The notes under the pieces are model-generated. The model made no database searches and was not told where the DNA came from. It saw only the letters and a program-made list of their open reading frames with translations. Made by a program: the position numbers and the translations under genes. From assembly GCA_020854055.1 (NCBI GenBank), contig JADZGD010000122.1, forward strand, positions 20,409 through 84,408: DNA of 64,000 bases, written 5' to 3'. How positions within the stretch are numbered: the stretch's first letter is position 1; the number at the start of each line of letters is the position of its first letter. Shown one piece after another: positions 17,203 through 27,733 of this stretch. This DNA is from Bryobacterales bacterium (GTDB lineage: Bacteria; Acidobacteriota; Terriglobia; Bryobacterales; Bryobacteraceae).

Positions 17203-18666
17203 ATGCCGCGTATCATCCTGACCATGGCGGTCGCCGTCTGCGCGCCGTTTAGCCTGCTGGCCGATGGCATCCTGGTGACCTCGGGCGCCGTGGACAACCA
17301 GGTCTTCCAGCGTAACGCGCAGGGGCTGGCGGATCTCTCGCTAGCCGGCAGCGCCAGCCGTGATGGCCGCCTGGAGGTTCGCGTGACACGCCAGAACCTT
17401 GCGCTACCGGGCCTCGACTGGCAGCCGGCCGCGACAGTCAGTTCAGGCCGTTGGCAGGCGGCGGTGAAGGGTGTTCCGGCCGGGGGCCCCTACCGGGTGG
17501 AATTGCGCGTAACCGGCACCAACGCTGACGGACGGGTGGGGAACATCCTGGTGGGTGATCTGTGGATTCTCGCCGGACAGTCCAACATGGAAGGCACCGC
17601 GAACCTGGTGAACGTTACCGCGCCGCACGCGCTGGTGCACAGCCTCGACATGATGGATCACTGGCTGGTGGCCGAGGATCCGCTGCACAACATGTATGGC
17701 GCCATCGACCGCATCCACCAGAAGCGGCGCAAACTGCCGGAAAGGCTTACCGGAGAAGCGCTGGCCAAGTACAACGCCGCACGCCGGAAGGGAGCCGGAC
17801 CCGGTCTTCCGTTCGCGGTGGAGATGGTGCGGTTGACCGGGGTTCCCGTGGGACTGATTCCTTGCGCCGACGGCGGTTCGTCGATGGATGAATGGTCGCC
17901 GGCGTTGAAAGACCAGGGCGGCGATTCGCTCTACGGTGGCACGCTGCGGAGATTCAGACTGGCCGGCGGCCAGGTGGCGGGCATTCTCTGGTGGCAGGGA
18001 GAGTCGGACGCCTTCAATCAACCTGCCGCGGCGGCCTACAAGGAAAAATTCCGGACGTTGATCAACGCCTTCCGCCAGGATTTCGGCCAGCCGGAGCTTC
18101 CTGTCTACTGGGTGCAAATCGGCCGTTTCACGGTGCCCGATAACGCCGACTTCTGGCATAAGGTTCAGGAAGACGAGAGAATCCTTGAGACTGAAATCCG
18201 CCACACCGGCATGGTAGCTTCCATCGACAGCGATCTGGACGACGCCATCCACGCCGGCACCGAATCGCAAAAACATATCGGAGCGCGGCTGGCGAAGCTG
18301 GCCTGCCATGACCTGTTTCCGGAGATGAAAGGCTGTGCCGCAGTCCAACGCGGGCCGCGTCCGGTGTCGGCCGCGCTGGCGAACAACGTCGTGAAGGTGA
18401 AGTTCTCCGGAGTAAACGGGAGCCTAAAAGCCGCCGGGCGCGTCTCCGGCTTCACCATTCACGATGCCGATGGAACGCCGAAGCCCCGCATTTATCGGGC
18501 ACAAGTAGACCCGGATGACGCCACGATCATCCTGCTCTATTTATCCGGCAAGCCGGTTCCCGGCATGAGCGTCTATTACGGCTATGGGAAGGATCCTTAC
18601 TGCAACGTGAAGGACGAGGCCGGCATGGCTTTGCCGGTGTTCGGCCCCATCCCGATTGAGCAGTAA
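17203..18666 (+). CDS. secreted sialate O-acetylesterase-like SGNH esterase
   Basis: A 487-residue protein with a signal peptide (residues 1-21, ending SLLA). It belongs to the SASA/sialate O-acetylesterase group of the SGNH superfamily, which deacetylates sugars. The nucleophile S127 lies in WILAGQSNMEG, followed by WWQGESDA and a C-terminal Asp/His block around DSDLDDAIHAG, all characteristic. An N-terminal beta domain precedes the hydrolase. The ATG at 17203 has an excellent Shine-Dalgarno (GGAGGAG, 17192-17198) and a TAGAAT hexamer at 17177-17182. So unlike several neighbours it has a normal leader. It ends exactly where the convergent ahpD gene ends. Confidence 0.85.
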   Translation: MPRIILTMAVAVCAPFSLLADGILVTSGAVDNQVFQRNAQGLADLSLAGSASRDGRLEVRVTRQNLALPGLDWQPAATVSSGRWQAAVKGVPAGGPYRVELRVTGTNADGRVGNILVGDLWILAGQSNMEGTANLVNVTAPHALVHSLDMMDHWLVAEDPLHNMYGAIDRIHQKRRKLPERLTGEALAKYNAARRKGAGPGLPFAVEMVRLTGVPVGLIPCADGGSSMDEWSPALKDQGGDSLYGGTLRRFRLAGGQVAGILWWQGESDAFNQPAAAAYKEKFRTLINAFRQDFGQPELPVYWVQIGRFTVPDNADFWHKVQEDERILETEIRHTGMVASIDSDLDDAIHAGTESQKHIGARLAKLACHDLFPEMKGCAAVQRGPRPVSAALANNVVKVKFSGVNGSLKAAGRVSGFTIHDADGTPKPRIYRAQVDPDDATIILLYLSGKPVPGMSVYYGYGKDPYCNVKDEAGMALPVFGPIPIEQ

Positions 18667-19197
18667 TCAAGCCAGGGCGGCTTCGGTGTCGAGCACGCCG
18701 GCCACGGCATTCATAACGGCGGCGATCTTGATGGCGGCTACCACCTGTTCTTCCGTAATACCCTTCTCGCGAAGGACGTGCTCGTGAGCGGAGACGCACG
18801 CCTGGCAGCCGTTCACGGCCGAGACCGCCGCGCACCACAATTCGAAATCTACCGGGTCGGAGCCGTGCATGCGAATCGCCTGCATGCGTAGCCGCGCGGG
18901 AATCGCTTTGTACTCCGGCTTTCCGATAAAGTGCTGAAAGCGATAGTAGATGTTGTTCATCCCCATAATGGCCGCGGCCGCCTTGGAGGCATGAAGCGCT
19001 TGGGGCGACAGATGCTTTTCGGCTTCCGTGACCACGGCTCGCAACAGAGTATCGTTACGGGCGGCGATGGCGGTAGCCACTGCCGTACCCCATAGTTGCT
19101 GCGCCGTAAGTTCAGTCTGCTGAAGCACGCTGGAAAGATTCAGCTTCAGATCCTTGGCGTACTCGGGCAGTTTCGAGGAAAGTTCTTCAATCGACAT
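18667..19197 (-). CDS. ahpD: alkyl hydroperoxide reductase-associated protein AhpD
   Basis: A 176-residue AhpD of the carboxymuconolactone-decarboxylase/AhpD fold, which passes electrons to AhpC. The catalytic set is intact: E119, C131 and C134 in a CxxC motif (NGCQACVSAHEH) and H138. Length and layout match the mycobacterial enzyme. It lies 45 bp downstream of ahpC on the same strand, so the two form an ahpC-ahpD operon that detoxifies peroxides, sharing the PerR-box-like promoter ahead of ahpC. Confidence 0.93.
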   Translation of the reverse strand: MSIEELSSKLPEYAKDLKLNLSSVLQQTELTAQQLWGTAVATAIAARNDTLLRAVVTEAEKHLSPQALHASKAAAAIMGMNNIYYRFQHFIGKPEYKAIPARLRMQAIRMHGSDPVDFELWCAAVSAVNGCQACVSAHEHVLREKGITEEQVVAAIKIAAVMNAVAGVLDTEAALA

Positions 19198-19242
19198 GTT
19201 GGTGGAATGGGGGGACGCGGGAGTCCCCCGCCAAATGATGAC

Positions 19243-19779
19243 TTACACCTGAAGGGTGGGCTGGCCCTTCTGCCAGTTGCACGGGCAGAGTTCGTCGGTC
19301 TGAAGCGCATCGAGAACGCGCAGCACGTCGTCGACGTTGCGGCCCACCGAGAGATCCGTCACCGCCACAAACCGGATCACATTGTCGGTGTCCACAATGA
19401 AGGTAGCCCGCTGCGCCACGCCTTCGCTGCGGTCCAACACTCCAAGCGCCGCGCAAAGCTCGCGCTTCACATCGGCCAGCATCGGAAATGGCAGCTCCTT
19501 CAGGTCCGGATGGTGGTTGCGCCACGCCAGGTGAACGAATTCCGAATCGGTGGAGCCACCCAGCAACTGCGCGTCGCGATCCTTGAAATCCTGGTCCTTT
19601 TTCGCAAATGCCGCGATCTCGGTGGGACACACGAACGTGAAGTCCTTGGGCCAGAAGAAATACACCTTCCACTTGCCGCCGTGGTCGGCATCCGTGATGG
19701 TGGTGAAGGCCTTGTCCTTATCGGTCGATACGGTCGCCTTCAGCGAATACGAGGGGAACTTATCTCCTACTCCAAGCAT
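19243..19779 (-). CDS. ahpC: peroxiredoxin AhpC
   Basis: A 178-residue 2-Cys peroxiredoxin that reduces hydrogen peroxide and alkyl hydroperoxides. The peroxidatic cysteine is C51 (FTFVCPTE); the C-terminal resolving region is LCPCNW (C165, C167), with an extra cysteine as in AhpC proteins reduced by AhpD. I start at the ATG at 19779 because a strong Shine-Dalgarno (AAGGAG) precedes it; a longer frame upstream would add 14 unlikely residues. A promoter with TACAAT and an overlapping PerR-box-like palindrome lies about 100-130 bp upstream, giving a leader of roughly 95 nt. Confidence 0.95.
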   Translation of the reverse strand: MLGVGDKFPSYSLKATVSTDKDKAFTTITDADHGGKWKVYFFWPKDFTFVCPTEIAAFAKKDQDFKDRDAQLLGGSTDSEFVHLAWRNHHPDLKELPFPMLADVKRELCAALGVLDRSEGVAQRATFIVDTDNVIRFVAVTDLSVGRNVDDVLRVLDALQTDELCPCNWQKGQPTLQV

Positions 19780-19881
19780 TTGTTTCTCCTTGTTGAATTC
19801 AGATGATTGCCGTGCATTCAAAGACGCTCAAAAGATGGCGCGGGCCGCCGGCGGGTTCCGCCGGCGAACAACACGATTTCG

Positions 19882-19911
19882 ATTGTAGCACGATTGGATA
19901 ATTATTATCAG
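19882..19911 (-). promoter_or_regulatory. ahpC promoter
   Basis: On the minus strand a -35-like CTGATA (19906-19911) is followed after 18 bp by a -10 TACAAT (19882-19887). Transcription would begin near 19875 and read into ahpC and ahpD. The spacer and the edge of the -35 are covered by the palindromic operator. Confidence 0.55.
19896..19910. promoter_or_regulatory. PerR-box-like operator over the ahpC promoter
   Basis: The sequence GATAATTATTATC (19897-19909) is a palindrome around one central base. Over 15 bp it matches the Bacillus PerR box (TTATAATNATTATAA) at all but three or so positions. It overlaps the -35/-10 spacer of the ahpC promoter, the right place for repression by a Fur-family peroxide sensor. 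No perR gene is in the window. Confidence 0.6.
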
Positions 19912-19975
19912 ATAAGAGTATTTCGCGCATCGTGGCCGTTCTCTCGATCCCAAGCGACCTGGATGACAATGCGGG

Positions 19976-21472
19976 TTACTGTGCCGGCTTCCAGTTTTTG
20001 GGAAGCGGCTGCCTCAGGGTGTCCGGCGACGGCAGCGAGCGGGCGTTCCATCCACCGCCCAGGGCGCGGATGAGATTGACGGTGGATGTCATGCGGCGGG
20101 CTAGAATGCCGACATCGGCGCGCTGGCTGGTGAGCGCAATCACCTGCGTCTGGATGACGTCGAGAAAAGATGCCGTACCGGCCTTGTAGCGATCGGTTTC
20201 AAGACGTAGAGATTCTTCGGCCGAGCGGGTTGCGGCGGACTGCTCGGCAGCTTCCTGCTCCAGATACCGCAGCGCGGCAAGTGAATCCTCCACCTCCTGG
20301 AACGCTCCCAGCGCGGATTGGCGGTAAGCAGCGACGGTGGCATCGTAGGCTGCCTCCGATTCCTGAACCACGGCATGGCGCCGGCCGAAGTCGACAAGTG
20401 TCTGGCTGAGCGATGGCCCCATCGACCAGAAGCGGCCCGGCAGGCTAAACCACTTGGTGATGCTGCTGCTATCGAATCCACCGGCCGCCGAGAGTTGGAG
20501 TGAGGGAAAGTAAGCTACCTCGGCCAGGCCGATCCCGGCATTGGCCGCCGCCACCTGGCGTTCATTGGCAGCCACATCGGGGCGGCGCTCGAGCAACCGC
20601 GACGGAAGGCCGACCGGGACCAGCGGCGGAGTACCGTGAATCGCGGCGGGCGCGATGGTGAGTCCGGCCGGGGCGCGGCCGATGAGCGTGGCGATTGCGT
20701 GCTCGGATTGCGCGCGGGAGATACGGGTGTCGGTCAGCGCGGCCTGGGTGGAGTCCACCTGCGTCTGCGCCTGAACGACGTCGCTGCGCGAGGCGACACC
20801 AGCGCTGAAGCGGTTGCGAGTCAACTCGAGCGACTGGCGGTAAATTTCCAGCGTGCGCGTGAGCAACGCGATGGTCATATCGGTTCCGCGCAGTTGGAAG
20901 TAATCCACCGCCAGTTCGGCCTGAAGACTGAGGCGCGTGTTCTCCAGGTCGGCGGCGGTTGCCTGGGCGCCGGCCGTGGCATTTTCCACGGTCAGACGAA
21001 CGCGGCCCCACAGGTCAGGCTCCCAGGACACTCCCAGCGGGAAGGAGTAGAAGGTGCTGATTCTTGATGCCGAACTCGACGTAGCCACGCCGCCGCCGGT
21101 GATCACCCCCCGGCCGTTACCCGAATGGGAAGCGGTGATACCGGGCGAGGCGGTGACCGATGGGAAGTAGCCGGCCCGGTTTCCCTGCAACAGCGCGCGA
21201 GCCTGCCGGAACTGCGCCTCGGCCTGCTTCAGCGTCTGATTGGAGACGCTGACATGGGCCTCCAGTTCGTTCAACCGCGGATCGTTGAACAGTTCCCACC
21301 AGTTGCCGCGCAACTCGCCATCGCTGGGCCTGGCGAACTTCCACTGATCGGTTTCCTTGAGCTCCTTGAACGCCGCCGGGGTCTGCGGTACCGGTGGCAC
21401 GTGGTATTTGGGGCCCGGACGGCAGGCCGCCAGCAGCAGGATCAGAGTAAACAGCAGCGCGCGGCTACGCAT
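19976..21472 (-). CDS. outer-membrane efflux lipoprotein (NodT/OprM family)
   Basis: A 498-residue TolC-type outer-membrane channel for an RND pump. The signal peptide ends with a lipobox (LILLLAAC), so it is a lipoprotein anchored in the outer membrane. Two internally similar halves with long helices and the PDVAANERQVAAANAGIGLA segment are typical of the NodT subfamily. Its ATG overlaps the end of the mdtC-like gene by 8 bp, making it the last gene of the coupled four-gene pump operon. Escherichia coli mdtABC relies on a separately encoded TolC, whereas here the channel is dedicated. Confidence 0.92.
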   Translation of the reverse strand: MRSRALLFTLILLLAACRPGPKYHVPPVPQTPAAFKELKETDQWKFARPSDGELRGNWWELFNDPRLNELEAHVSVSNQTLKQAEAQFRQARALLQGNRAGYFPSVTASPGITASHSGNGRGVITGGGVATSSSASRISTFYSFPLGVSWEPDLWGRVRLTVENATAGAQATAADLENTRLSLQAELAVDYFQLRGTDMTIALLTRTLEIYRQSLELTRNRFSAGVASRSDVVQAQTQVDSTQAALTDTRISRAQSEHAIATLIGRAPAGLTIAPAAIHGTPPLVPVGLPSRLLERRPDVAANERQVAAANAGIGLAEVAYFPSLQLSAAGGFDSSSITKWFSLPGRFWSMGPSLSQTLVDFGRRHAVVQESEAAYDATVAAYRQSALGAFQEVEDSLAALRYLEQEAAEQSAATRSAEESLRLETDRYKAGTASFLDVIQTQVIALTSQRADVGILARRMTSTVNLIRALGGGWNARSLPSPDTLRQPLPKNWKPAQ

Positions 21473-24400
21473 TGGAATTCCCCCGCCGCCCGGAAAGGAA
21501 CCAGCGCAGGCGGTCCATCTCGAGATAGATGACCGGCGTGGTGAACAGAGTCAACAACTGGCTGACCAGCAATCCACCGACAATGGCGATGCCTAGCGGC
21601 TGCCGCAGTTCGGCTCCCGTGCCTCCGCCCAGTGCCAGCGGCAGCCCGCCGAACATGGCGGCCAGCGTGGTCATGGTAATGGGGCGGAAACGGAGCAGGC
21701 ATGCCTCATAGATGGCATCGCGGGAATTCTTACCCTCGCTGCGTTCGGCCTCCAGCGCGAAATCGATCATCATGATAGCGTTCTTCTTGACAATGCCGAT
21801 CAGCAGGATGATGCCGATCAGCGCGATCACGGTGAGTTCGGTCCGGCACAACAGCAGGGCGAGCAGTGCGCCGACGCCGGCCGAGGGCAGCGTGGAGAGA
21901 ATCGTGATGGGGTGGATCAGGCTTTCGTAAAGCACCCCGAGCACGATGTAAACGGCAATCAACGCGGTGAGAATCAGCACCGGCTCGTTGGCCAGAGATT
22001 CTTGAAACGCCTGCGCGGTGCCGGAGAATCGCGTCAGTACGCTGGCCGGCATTCCGATCTCGTCGGTAGCCTGGTTAATTTTCTCCACCGCTTCCCCGAG
22101 CGCGATGTTGGGTCCCAGGTTGAAGGAGATGGTGGAGGAAGGAAACTGTCCTTCGTGGGTTACCGTGAGCGGCGACGTGGAGGTGCCGAATCGCGCCACG
22201 GCGCTCAGCGGAACCATGGTCGCCACGGTGTCGGTTCCTGCCGGTGTGCCGTTTCCCGAGATGGCCCCCAGCCCGGTGAACCCGACGGTAGCCGGAGCCG
22301 AAACGCCGCTGGAGGCGCGCACGTAGATTGCGCTCAGCGTGTCGGGCGATTGCCAATAGCGCGGCGCCACCTCCATCACCACGTGATACTGGTTCAGTTC
22401 GGTGTACATGGTGGAGACGGGCCGCTGGCCGAATGCGTCATAGAGCGTGGCGTCGATGTCCTGCATGCTGACGCCGAGCCGGGATGCGGTATCGCGGTCG
22501 ATGGTAACCGCCGCTTCCAGTCCGCGGTTGAGCTGATCGCTGTTGACATCCTCCAGCCCGGGCACGACGCGCAGCCGCTTCAACACCTTCGGCACCCAGG
22601 AGTTGAGCTGGGCAAGGTCCTGGCTTTGAAGCGTGAACTGGTACTCGGCGCCGGTGAGACGGCCTCCTACCCGGATATCCTGCACCGGCTGGAGGAACAG
22701 GGTCGCGCCGGGCACGCGCGCGGTCTTGCGCCGCAGGCGGGCCATGATCTGGTCCACGCCGTCGCGGCCCGCCCGCAGATCCTTCAGCGCGATGAACATT
22801 CGCCCGGTGTTGGTGCCACCGCCACCGCCGGTGAAGCCGACCACGTTTTCCACATCCGGATCCGACATCACGGCGTGAACGAAAGTGACGAACTTCTCCT
22901 TCATCGCCTGAAAAGAGATGCTCTGCCGCGCCTGGATCATGCCCATCATCCGGCCCGTGTCCTGCTCCGGGAAGAAGCCCTTCGGTATCACCGCGTAGAG
23001 GTAGACGTTCAGCGCCAGCGTGCCGCCCATGACCAGCAGCGTGAACACCGGATGGTTCAGAACCACGCGAAGCATGGATGCATAGCGGGCGAGAGACCAG
23101 TCAAACACCTTCTCGCTGGCCCGGTAGAGCCATCCATGGCGGCCCGTGTCGTGGCCGAGGAAGCGGGCGCTGAGCATCGGCGTGGTGGTAAGCGAAATCA
23201 CCATCGACATCACGATGGCGATCGAGAGCACTACGGCGAATTCGCGGAACAGGCGGCCGACAATGCCGCCCATCAACAGAATGGGAATGAACACGGCAAT
23301 TAGCGAACTGCTCATCGACACCACCGTGAAGCCCACCTGCGCCGCGCCCTTTAGAGCGGCTTCAAAAGGCGCCATCCCCTTCTCCAGATGGCGGGCGATG
23401 TTTTCGATCACCACGATCGCATCGTCCACCACGAAGCCGGTGGAGATGGTCAGCGCCATCAGTGAGAGATTGTCCAGGGTGTAGCCAACCAGGTACATCA
23501 CGGCGAACGTTCCCAGCAACGATAACGGCACCGCTACGCTCGGGATAAACGTCGCCCACGCGTTGCGTAAAAAGGCGAACACCACCAGGATGACCAGGCC
23601 GATCGAGATCATCAGCGTCAGTTCCACGTCGTGGACCGAAGCACGGATGGTGGTGGTACGATCCATCATCACCAGCAACTGCATCGCCGGCGGGATCGAG
23701 GCCCGTAGCACGGGCAGTTGCTCGTACACATGATCAACCACGTCGATGATGTTGGCGCCCGGCTGGCGGAAGATGATTACCAGCACGGCCGGCTGCCCGT
23801 TGGCCATGCCGGCGTTGCGGATATCCTCCACCGAATCGGTTACCTCTCCCAGATCGGAGACACGCACCGGCGCATTACCGCGCCAGGCGACCACCAGCGG
23901 CATGTAGTCTTTGGCGTGCAGAAGCTGATCCGAGGTTTGAAGCTGGTATGTCCGCTGGGGACCGGAAATCGCGCCCTTGGGCCGGTTGGCATTGGCGTTG
24001 GCTAGCACCGTCCGCACCTGGTCCAGCCCGATGCCATACTTGTTCGTGGTGTGGGGGTCGAGTTCCACCCGCACGGCCGGCAGCGAACTGCCACCCACCA
24101 CCACCTGGCCGACGCCGCTCACCTGCGACAGCTTCTGCGCGAAGATCGACGATGCGGCATCATACATGTTGGCCTGGCTGATAACGCGCGAGGTGACGGC
24201 AAGAATCAGGATCGGCGCATCGGCCGGATTTACCTTCCGGTAGCGCGGGTTGCTGGGCAGGTTGGCGGGCAGGTTGCCTCGGGCCGCGTTGATGGCAGCC
24301 TGCACGTCGCGCGCCGCCGCGTTGATGTCGCGGTTGAGATCGAACTGCAAAGTGATGTTGGTACTGCCCAGGCCGCTTGAAGACGTCATCTCCGTGATGC

Positions 24401-24623
24401 CGGAGATGTGCGCGAACTGCCGTTCCAGCGGCGTCGCCACCGCCGACGCCATCGTTTCCGGACTGGCTCCCGGCAATCCCGCGTTGACGTTGATGGTGGG
24501 GAAGTCCACCTGTGGCAATGGGGAGACGGGAAGCAGCCGGAAGCCGATAATCCCCGACCCGGCTAGCGCGATCGTCAGCAACGTGGTGGCCACCGGACGC
24601 CGGATGAATGGCCCCGAGATCAT
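21465..24623 (-). CDS. mdtC: RND multidrug efflux permease, MdtC type
   Basis: A 1052-residue inner-membrane RND transporter of the HAE1 family. The N-terminus ([36 protein letters not shown]) resembles E. coli MdtC more than MdtB. Proton-relay residues are intact: the Asp pair in [14 protein letters not shown] (TM4) and the Lys in [15 protein letters not shown] (TM10). It starts at the ATG at 24623, whose ATGA overlaps the mdtB stop; an upstream start at 24680 would lie inside mdtB. In E. coli, two MdtB and one MdtC form a heterotrimer, and the tandem arrangement here implies the same. Confidence 0.92.
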   Translation of the reverse strand: MISGPFIRRPVATTLLTIALAGSGIIGFRLLPVSPLPQVDFPTINVNAGLPGASPETMASAVATPLERQFAHISGITEMTSSSGLGSTNITLQFDLNRDINAAARDVQAAINAARGNLPANLPSNPRYRKVNPADAPILILAVTSRVISQANMYDAASSIFAQKLSQVSGVGQVVVGGSSLPAVRVELDPHTTNKYGIGLDQVRTVLANANANRPKGAISGPQRTYQLQTSDQLLHAKDYMPLVVAWRGNAPVRVSDLGEVTDSVEDIRNAGMANGQPAVLVIIFRQPGANIIDVVDHVYEQLPVLRASIPPAMQLLVMMDRTTTIRASVHDVELTLMISIGLVILVVFAFLRNAWATFIPSVAVPLSLLGTFAVMYLVGYTLDNLSLMALTISTGFVVDDAIVVIENIARHLEKGMAPFEAALKGAAQVGFTVVSMSSSLIAVFIPILLMGGIVGRLFREFAVVLSIAIVMSMVISLTTTPMLSARFLGHDTGRHGWLYRASEKVFDWSLARYASMLRVVLNHPVFTLLVMGGTLALNVYLYAVIPKGFFPEQDTGRMMGMIQARQSISFQAMKEKFVTFVHAVMSDPDVENVVGFTGGGGGTNTGRMFIALKDLRAGRDGVDQIMARLRRKTARVPGATLFLQPVQDIRVGGRLTGAEYQFTLQSQDLAQLNSWVPKVLKRLRVVPGLEDVNSDQLNRGLEAAVTIDRDTASRLGVSMQDIDATLYDAFGQRPVSTMYTELNQYHVVMEVAPRYWQSPDTLSAIYVRASSGVSAPATVGFTGLGAISGNGTPAGTDTVATMVPLSAVARFGTSTSPLTVTHEGQFPSSTISFNLGPNIALGEAVEKINQATDEIGMPASVLTRFSGTAQAFQESLANEPVLILTALIAVYIVLGVLYESLIHPITILSTLPSAGVGALLALLLCRTELTVIALIGIILLIGIVKKNAIMMIDFALEAERSEGKNSRDAIYEACLLRFRPITMTTLAAMFGGLPLALGGGTGAELRQPLGIAIVGGLLVSQLLTLFTTPVIYLEMDRLRWFLSGRRGNSNA

Positions 24624-27600
24624 GACATCCCCGGGAGCGGCAACTGGCGGCCGGCCCTCCTGCGGCGTCCGGAAAACCACTTGCCGATGCGATCGAAGGC
24701 CAGGTAGATAACCGGGGTGGTGAACAGCGTCAGTAACTGGCTCAACAGCAGACCGCCGATGATGGTGATGCCCAGCGGCCGGCGTAATTCCGATCCGGTC
24801 CCGCTGCCGAAGGCCAGCGGCACGGCGCCCAATAGCGCGGCCATTGTGGTCATCATGATGGGACGGAAACGCAGCAGGCTGGCCTGAAAAATGGCGTCCT
24901 CGGGCGATTTGCCTTCGTTGCGCTCGGCCTCCAGCGCAAAATCGATCATCATGATGGCGTTCTTCTTCACGATGCCGATCAGCAGGATGATGCCGATCAG
25001 CGCGATGATGTCCAGGTCATGCCCGGTGAGCATCAGCGCGATGATCGCGCCTACGCCGGCCGAAGGCAGCGTAGAGAGAATCGTGATGGGGTGGATGTAG
25101 CTCTCATAGAGCACGCCCAGCACGATGTAAACGGTGACGATGGCCGCCAGAATCAGCAACGCCTCATTGGCCAGTGATTTCTCGAACGCCGCCGCCGTTC
25201 CCTGGAAGCTGGTTTCGATGCTGGCCGGCATTCCCAGTTGCTTCGCCGCCCGGTTGATCTTCTCCACCGCCGCACCCAGCGATGCCTCCGGAGCCAGGTT
25301 GAATGACAACGTGGCGGCCGGAAACTGGCCCTGGCGGTTGATGCTGAGCGGAACAGAAACCGGCCGGACGCGGGTGAACGTGCTCAACGGCGCCTGCGCT
25401 CCAGTGCTGGTGCGCACGTAGATATTCTTCAACTCGACTGGCGCCTGCTGCCATTTGGGCGCGGTCTCGAGTACCACGTGATACTGGTTCAACTGGGTGA
25501 AGATGGTGGAGACCAGCCGCTGGCCAAAGGCATCGTAGAGCGTATCGTCGATATTCTGCGGCGTGATGCCGAAGCGTGCCGCGGTATCGCGGTCAATCGT
25601 CAGTTCGACGCCCAGTCCTCCGCTCTGGCGGTCGTTGGCGACGTCGAGCAGTTCGGGAATCTGCTTCATCCGTGCCATCAGTTGCGGCGTCCAATGGTCG
25701 AGCTCGGCCGAACCGGGAGCTTCAATCGAGTACTGATATTGGGTGCGGCTGACGCGGCTCTCCACCGTCAGGTCCTGCACCGGCTGCATGTACAGCGTAA
25801 TGCCGGGTACCGCCTGGAGCCGCGCGGCCAGCCGCCGGATCACCTGGCTGACGTTGGCGTCCCGCTCGTCGAGCGGCTTCAGCGTAATCTGGATTCGCCC
25901 GCTGTTGGGCGTCGTGTTGATGCCGTCCACACCGATGAAAGAAGAGAGGCCTTCCACCGCCGGATCCTGGCGGATGATCCGTGCCAGCGCTTGCTGCCGC
26001 TCAGCCATGGCGCGGAACGAGATCGTATCGGGCGCTTGCGAAATCCCCAGAATCACACCGGTGTCCTGTACCGGGAAGAAGCCTTTGGGAACCCAGTAAT
26101 AGAGCATCACCGTACCCGCCAGCGTCAGAAAGAACACCAGCAAGGTGGCCGTCTGATGGCGCAGCACGACATGCAACAGTTGTCCGTAACGGTGGATGGA
26201 GCGTTCAAACAGATGCTCGGAGTAGCGGTAAAAGCGGCCCTGCTCGCGCTCCGGGCGATGACGCAGCAGGCGGGCGGCCATCATCGGCGTCAACGTCAGC
26301 GATACCATCGCCGACATGACGATCGTGACGGCCAGCGTGATGGCGAACTCGCGAAATAGCCGGCCCACTACATCGGCCATGAACAACAGCGGGATCAGCA
26401 CCGCGATCAGCGAAACGGTTAGCGAGACGATGGTAAAACCGATCTCGGCCGAGCCTTTCAGCGCCGCCTCCAGCGGCCGGTGGCCCATCTCGATATAGCG
26501 CGCGATGTTCTCGATCATCACGATGGCGTCATCCACTACGAAGCCGGTGGAGATGGTCAGCGCCATCAACGAGAGATTATCCAGGCTATAGCCCAGCAGG
26601 TACATCACGGCGAATGTGCCCACCAGCGAAAGCGGCACGGCAACGCTGGGGATAATGGTCGCCGACAGGCTGCGCAGGAACAGGAAGATGACCAGAATCA
26701 CCAGCGCGATGGTCAGCATCAATTCGAACTCCACGTCGTGTACCGAAGCGCGAATGGTGTTGGTACGGTCGGCCACCACCGAGACGCGGACCGCGGGAGG
26801 CATGGATGCCTGCAACTGCGGCATCACCTGCTTGATGCGGTCCACCACGCCGATGATGTTCGACCCCGGTTGGCGCTGGATGTTCACGATCACCGCCGGC
26901 GTCAGGCCGGTCCACGCCGCCTGCTCCATGTTCTCGGCGCTGTTGACCACCGTGGCTACGTCCCACAGCCGCACGGGAGCGCCGTGGTGGTAGGCCACGA
27001 TAATGGGAGCGTATTCGTGCCCGCTCAGGAGTTGGTCGTTGGCGGAGATAGTCCAGGCCTGCTGGGGTCCGTCGAAGTTCCCTTTGGCCTGGTTGACGTT
27101 GGCCAATCCCAACGCGGTGCGCAGATCCTCCAGGCTCAAACCGTAGGAAGCGAGCGCGGTGGGGTTGGCCTGAACGCGCACCGCCGGACGCTGGCCGCCG
27201 CTGAGCGTCACCAGGCCCACGCCGGGCAACTGGGAGATGCGCTGGGCAAATCGCGTGTCGGCCAACTCCTGCACCTCTGGCAGCGGCAACACGGGCGAGG
27301 TCAGCGCAAGAGTGAGAATGGGCGCGTCGGCCGGATTCGATTTGCTGTAAATGGGTGGATTCGGCAGGTCGCGAGGCAGAAAGGTGCTGGCCGCGTTGAT
27401 GGATGCCTGCACCTCCTGAACCGCCACGTCGATGTTCAGTTCCAGGTCGAATTGCAGCGTGATGAGGGAACTGCCGTAGGAGCTGATCGACGTCATCTCG
27501 TTCAACCCAGGCACCTGTCCGAACTGGCGTTCGAGCGGCGCCGTCACGGCGGTAGTCATCACCTGCGGGCTGGCTCCCGGGTAGAACGTCTGCACCTGAA

Positions 27601-27733
27601 TGGTCGGGTAGTCCACTTGCGGCAACGCCGAGATGGGCAGCTCGCGGTAGGCCACGACGCCCACCAGAACCAGGCCGGCCATCAGTAGCGCGGTCGCCAC
27701 CGGCCGCAGAATAAACAGGCGTGACGGGCTCAT
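24620..27733 (-). CDS. mdtB: RND multidrug efflux permease, MdtB type
   Basis: A 1037-residue RND permease. Its first 90 residues ([37 protein letters not shown]) closely follow E. coli MdtB. The proton-relay Asp pair ([14 protein letters not shown]) and Lys ([12 protein letters not shown]) are present, as are two large periplasmic loops. The start overlaps the stop of the adaptor gene by 4 bp and its own stop overlaps the mdtC start, so all are translationally coupled. It partners MdtC and the adaptor to export amphipathic compounds; no sequence evidence fixes the substrate. Confidence 0.93.
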   Translation of the reverse strand: MSPSRLFILRPVATALLMAGLVLVGVVAYRELPISALPQVDYPTIQVQTFYPGASPQVMTTAVTAPLERQFGQVPGLNEMTSISSYGSSLITLQFDLELNIDVAVQEVQASINAASTFLPRDLPNPPIYSKSNPADAPILTLALTSPVLPLPEVQELADTRFAQRISQLPGVGLVTLSGGQRPAVRVQANPTALASYGLSLEDLRTALGLANVNQAKGNFDGPQQAWTISANDQLLSGHEYAPIIVAYHHGAPVRLWDVATVVNSAENMEQAAWTGLTPAVIVNIQRQPGSNIIGVVDRIKQVMPQLQASMPPAVRVSVVADRTNTIRASVHDVEFELMLTIALVILVIFLFLRSLSATIIPSVAVPLSLVGTFAVMYLLGYSLDNLSLMALTISTGFVVDDAIVMIENIARYIEMGHRPLEAALKGSAEIGFTIVSLTVSLIAVLIPLLFMADVVGRLFREFAITLAVTIVMSAMVSLTLTPMMAARLLRHRPEREQGRFYRYSEHLFERSIHRYGQLLHVVLRHQTATLLVFFLTLAGTVMLYYWVPKGFFPVQDTGVILGISQAPDTISFRAMAERQQALARIIRQDPAVEGLSSFIGVDGINTTPNSGRIQITLKPLDERDANVSQVIRRLAARLQAVPGITLYMQPVQDLTVESRVSRTQYQYSIEAPGSAELDHWTPQLMARMKQIPELLDVANDRQSGGLGVELTIDRDTAARFGITPQNIDDTLYDAFGQRLVSTIFTQLNQYHVVLETAPKWQQAPVELKNIYVRTSTGAQAPLSTFTRVRPVSVPLSINRQGQFPAATLSFNLAPEASLGAAVEKINRAAKQLGMPASIETSFQGTAAAFEKSLANEALLILAAIVTVYIVLGVLYESYIHPITILSTLPSAGVGAIIALMLTGHDLDIIALIGIILLIGIVKKNAIMMIDFALEAERNEGKSPEDAIFQASLLRFRPIMMTTMAALLGAVPLAFGSGTGSELRRPLGITIIGGLLLSQLLTLFTTPVIYLAFDRIGKWFSGRRRRAGRQLPLPGMS

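Noticed and set aside
21912..23303. Long open frame antisense to the mdtC-like gene
   Set aside because: His-, Gly- and Arg-rich translation with no motif, opposite a fully recognisable RND permease.
26480..27688. Long open frame antisense to the mdtB-like gene
   Set aside because: Same reasoning: biased composition, no domain, and the opposite strand is clearly coding.
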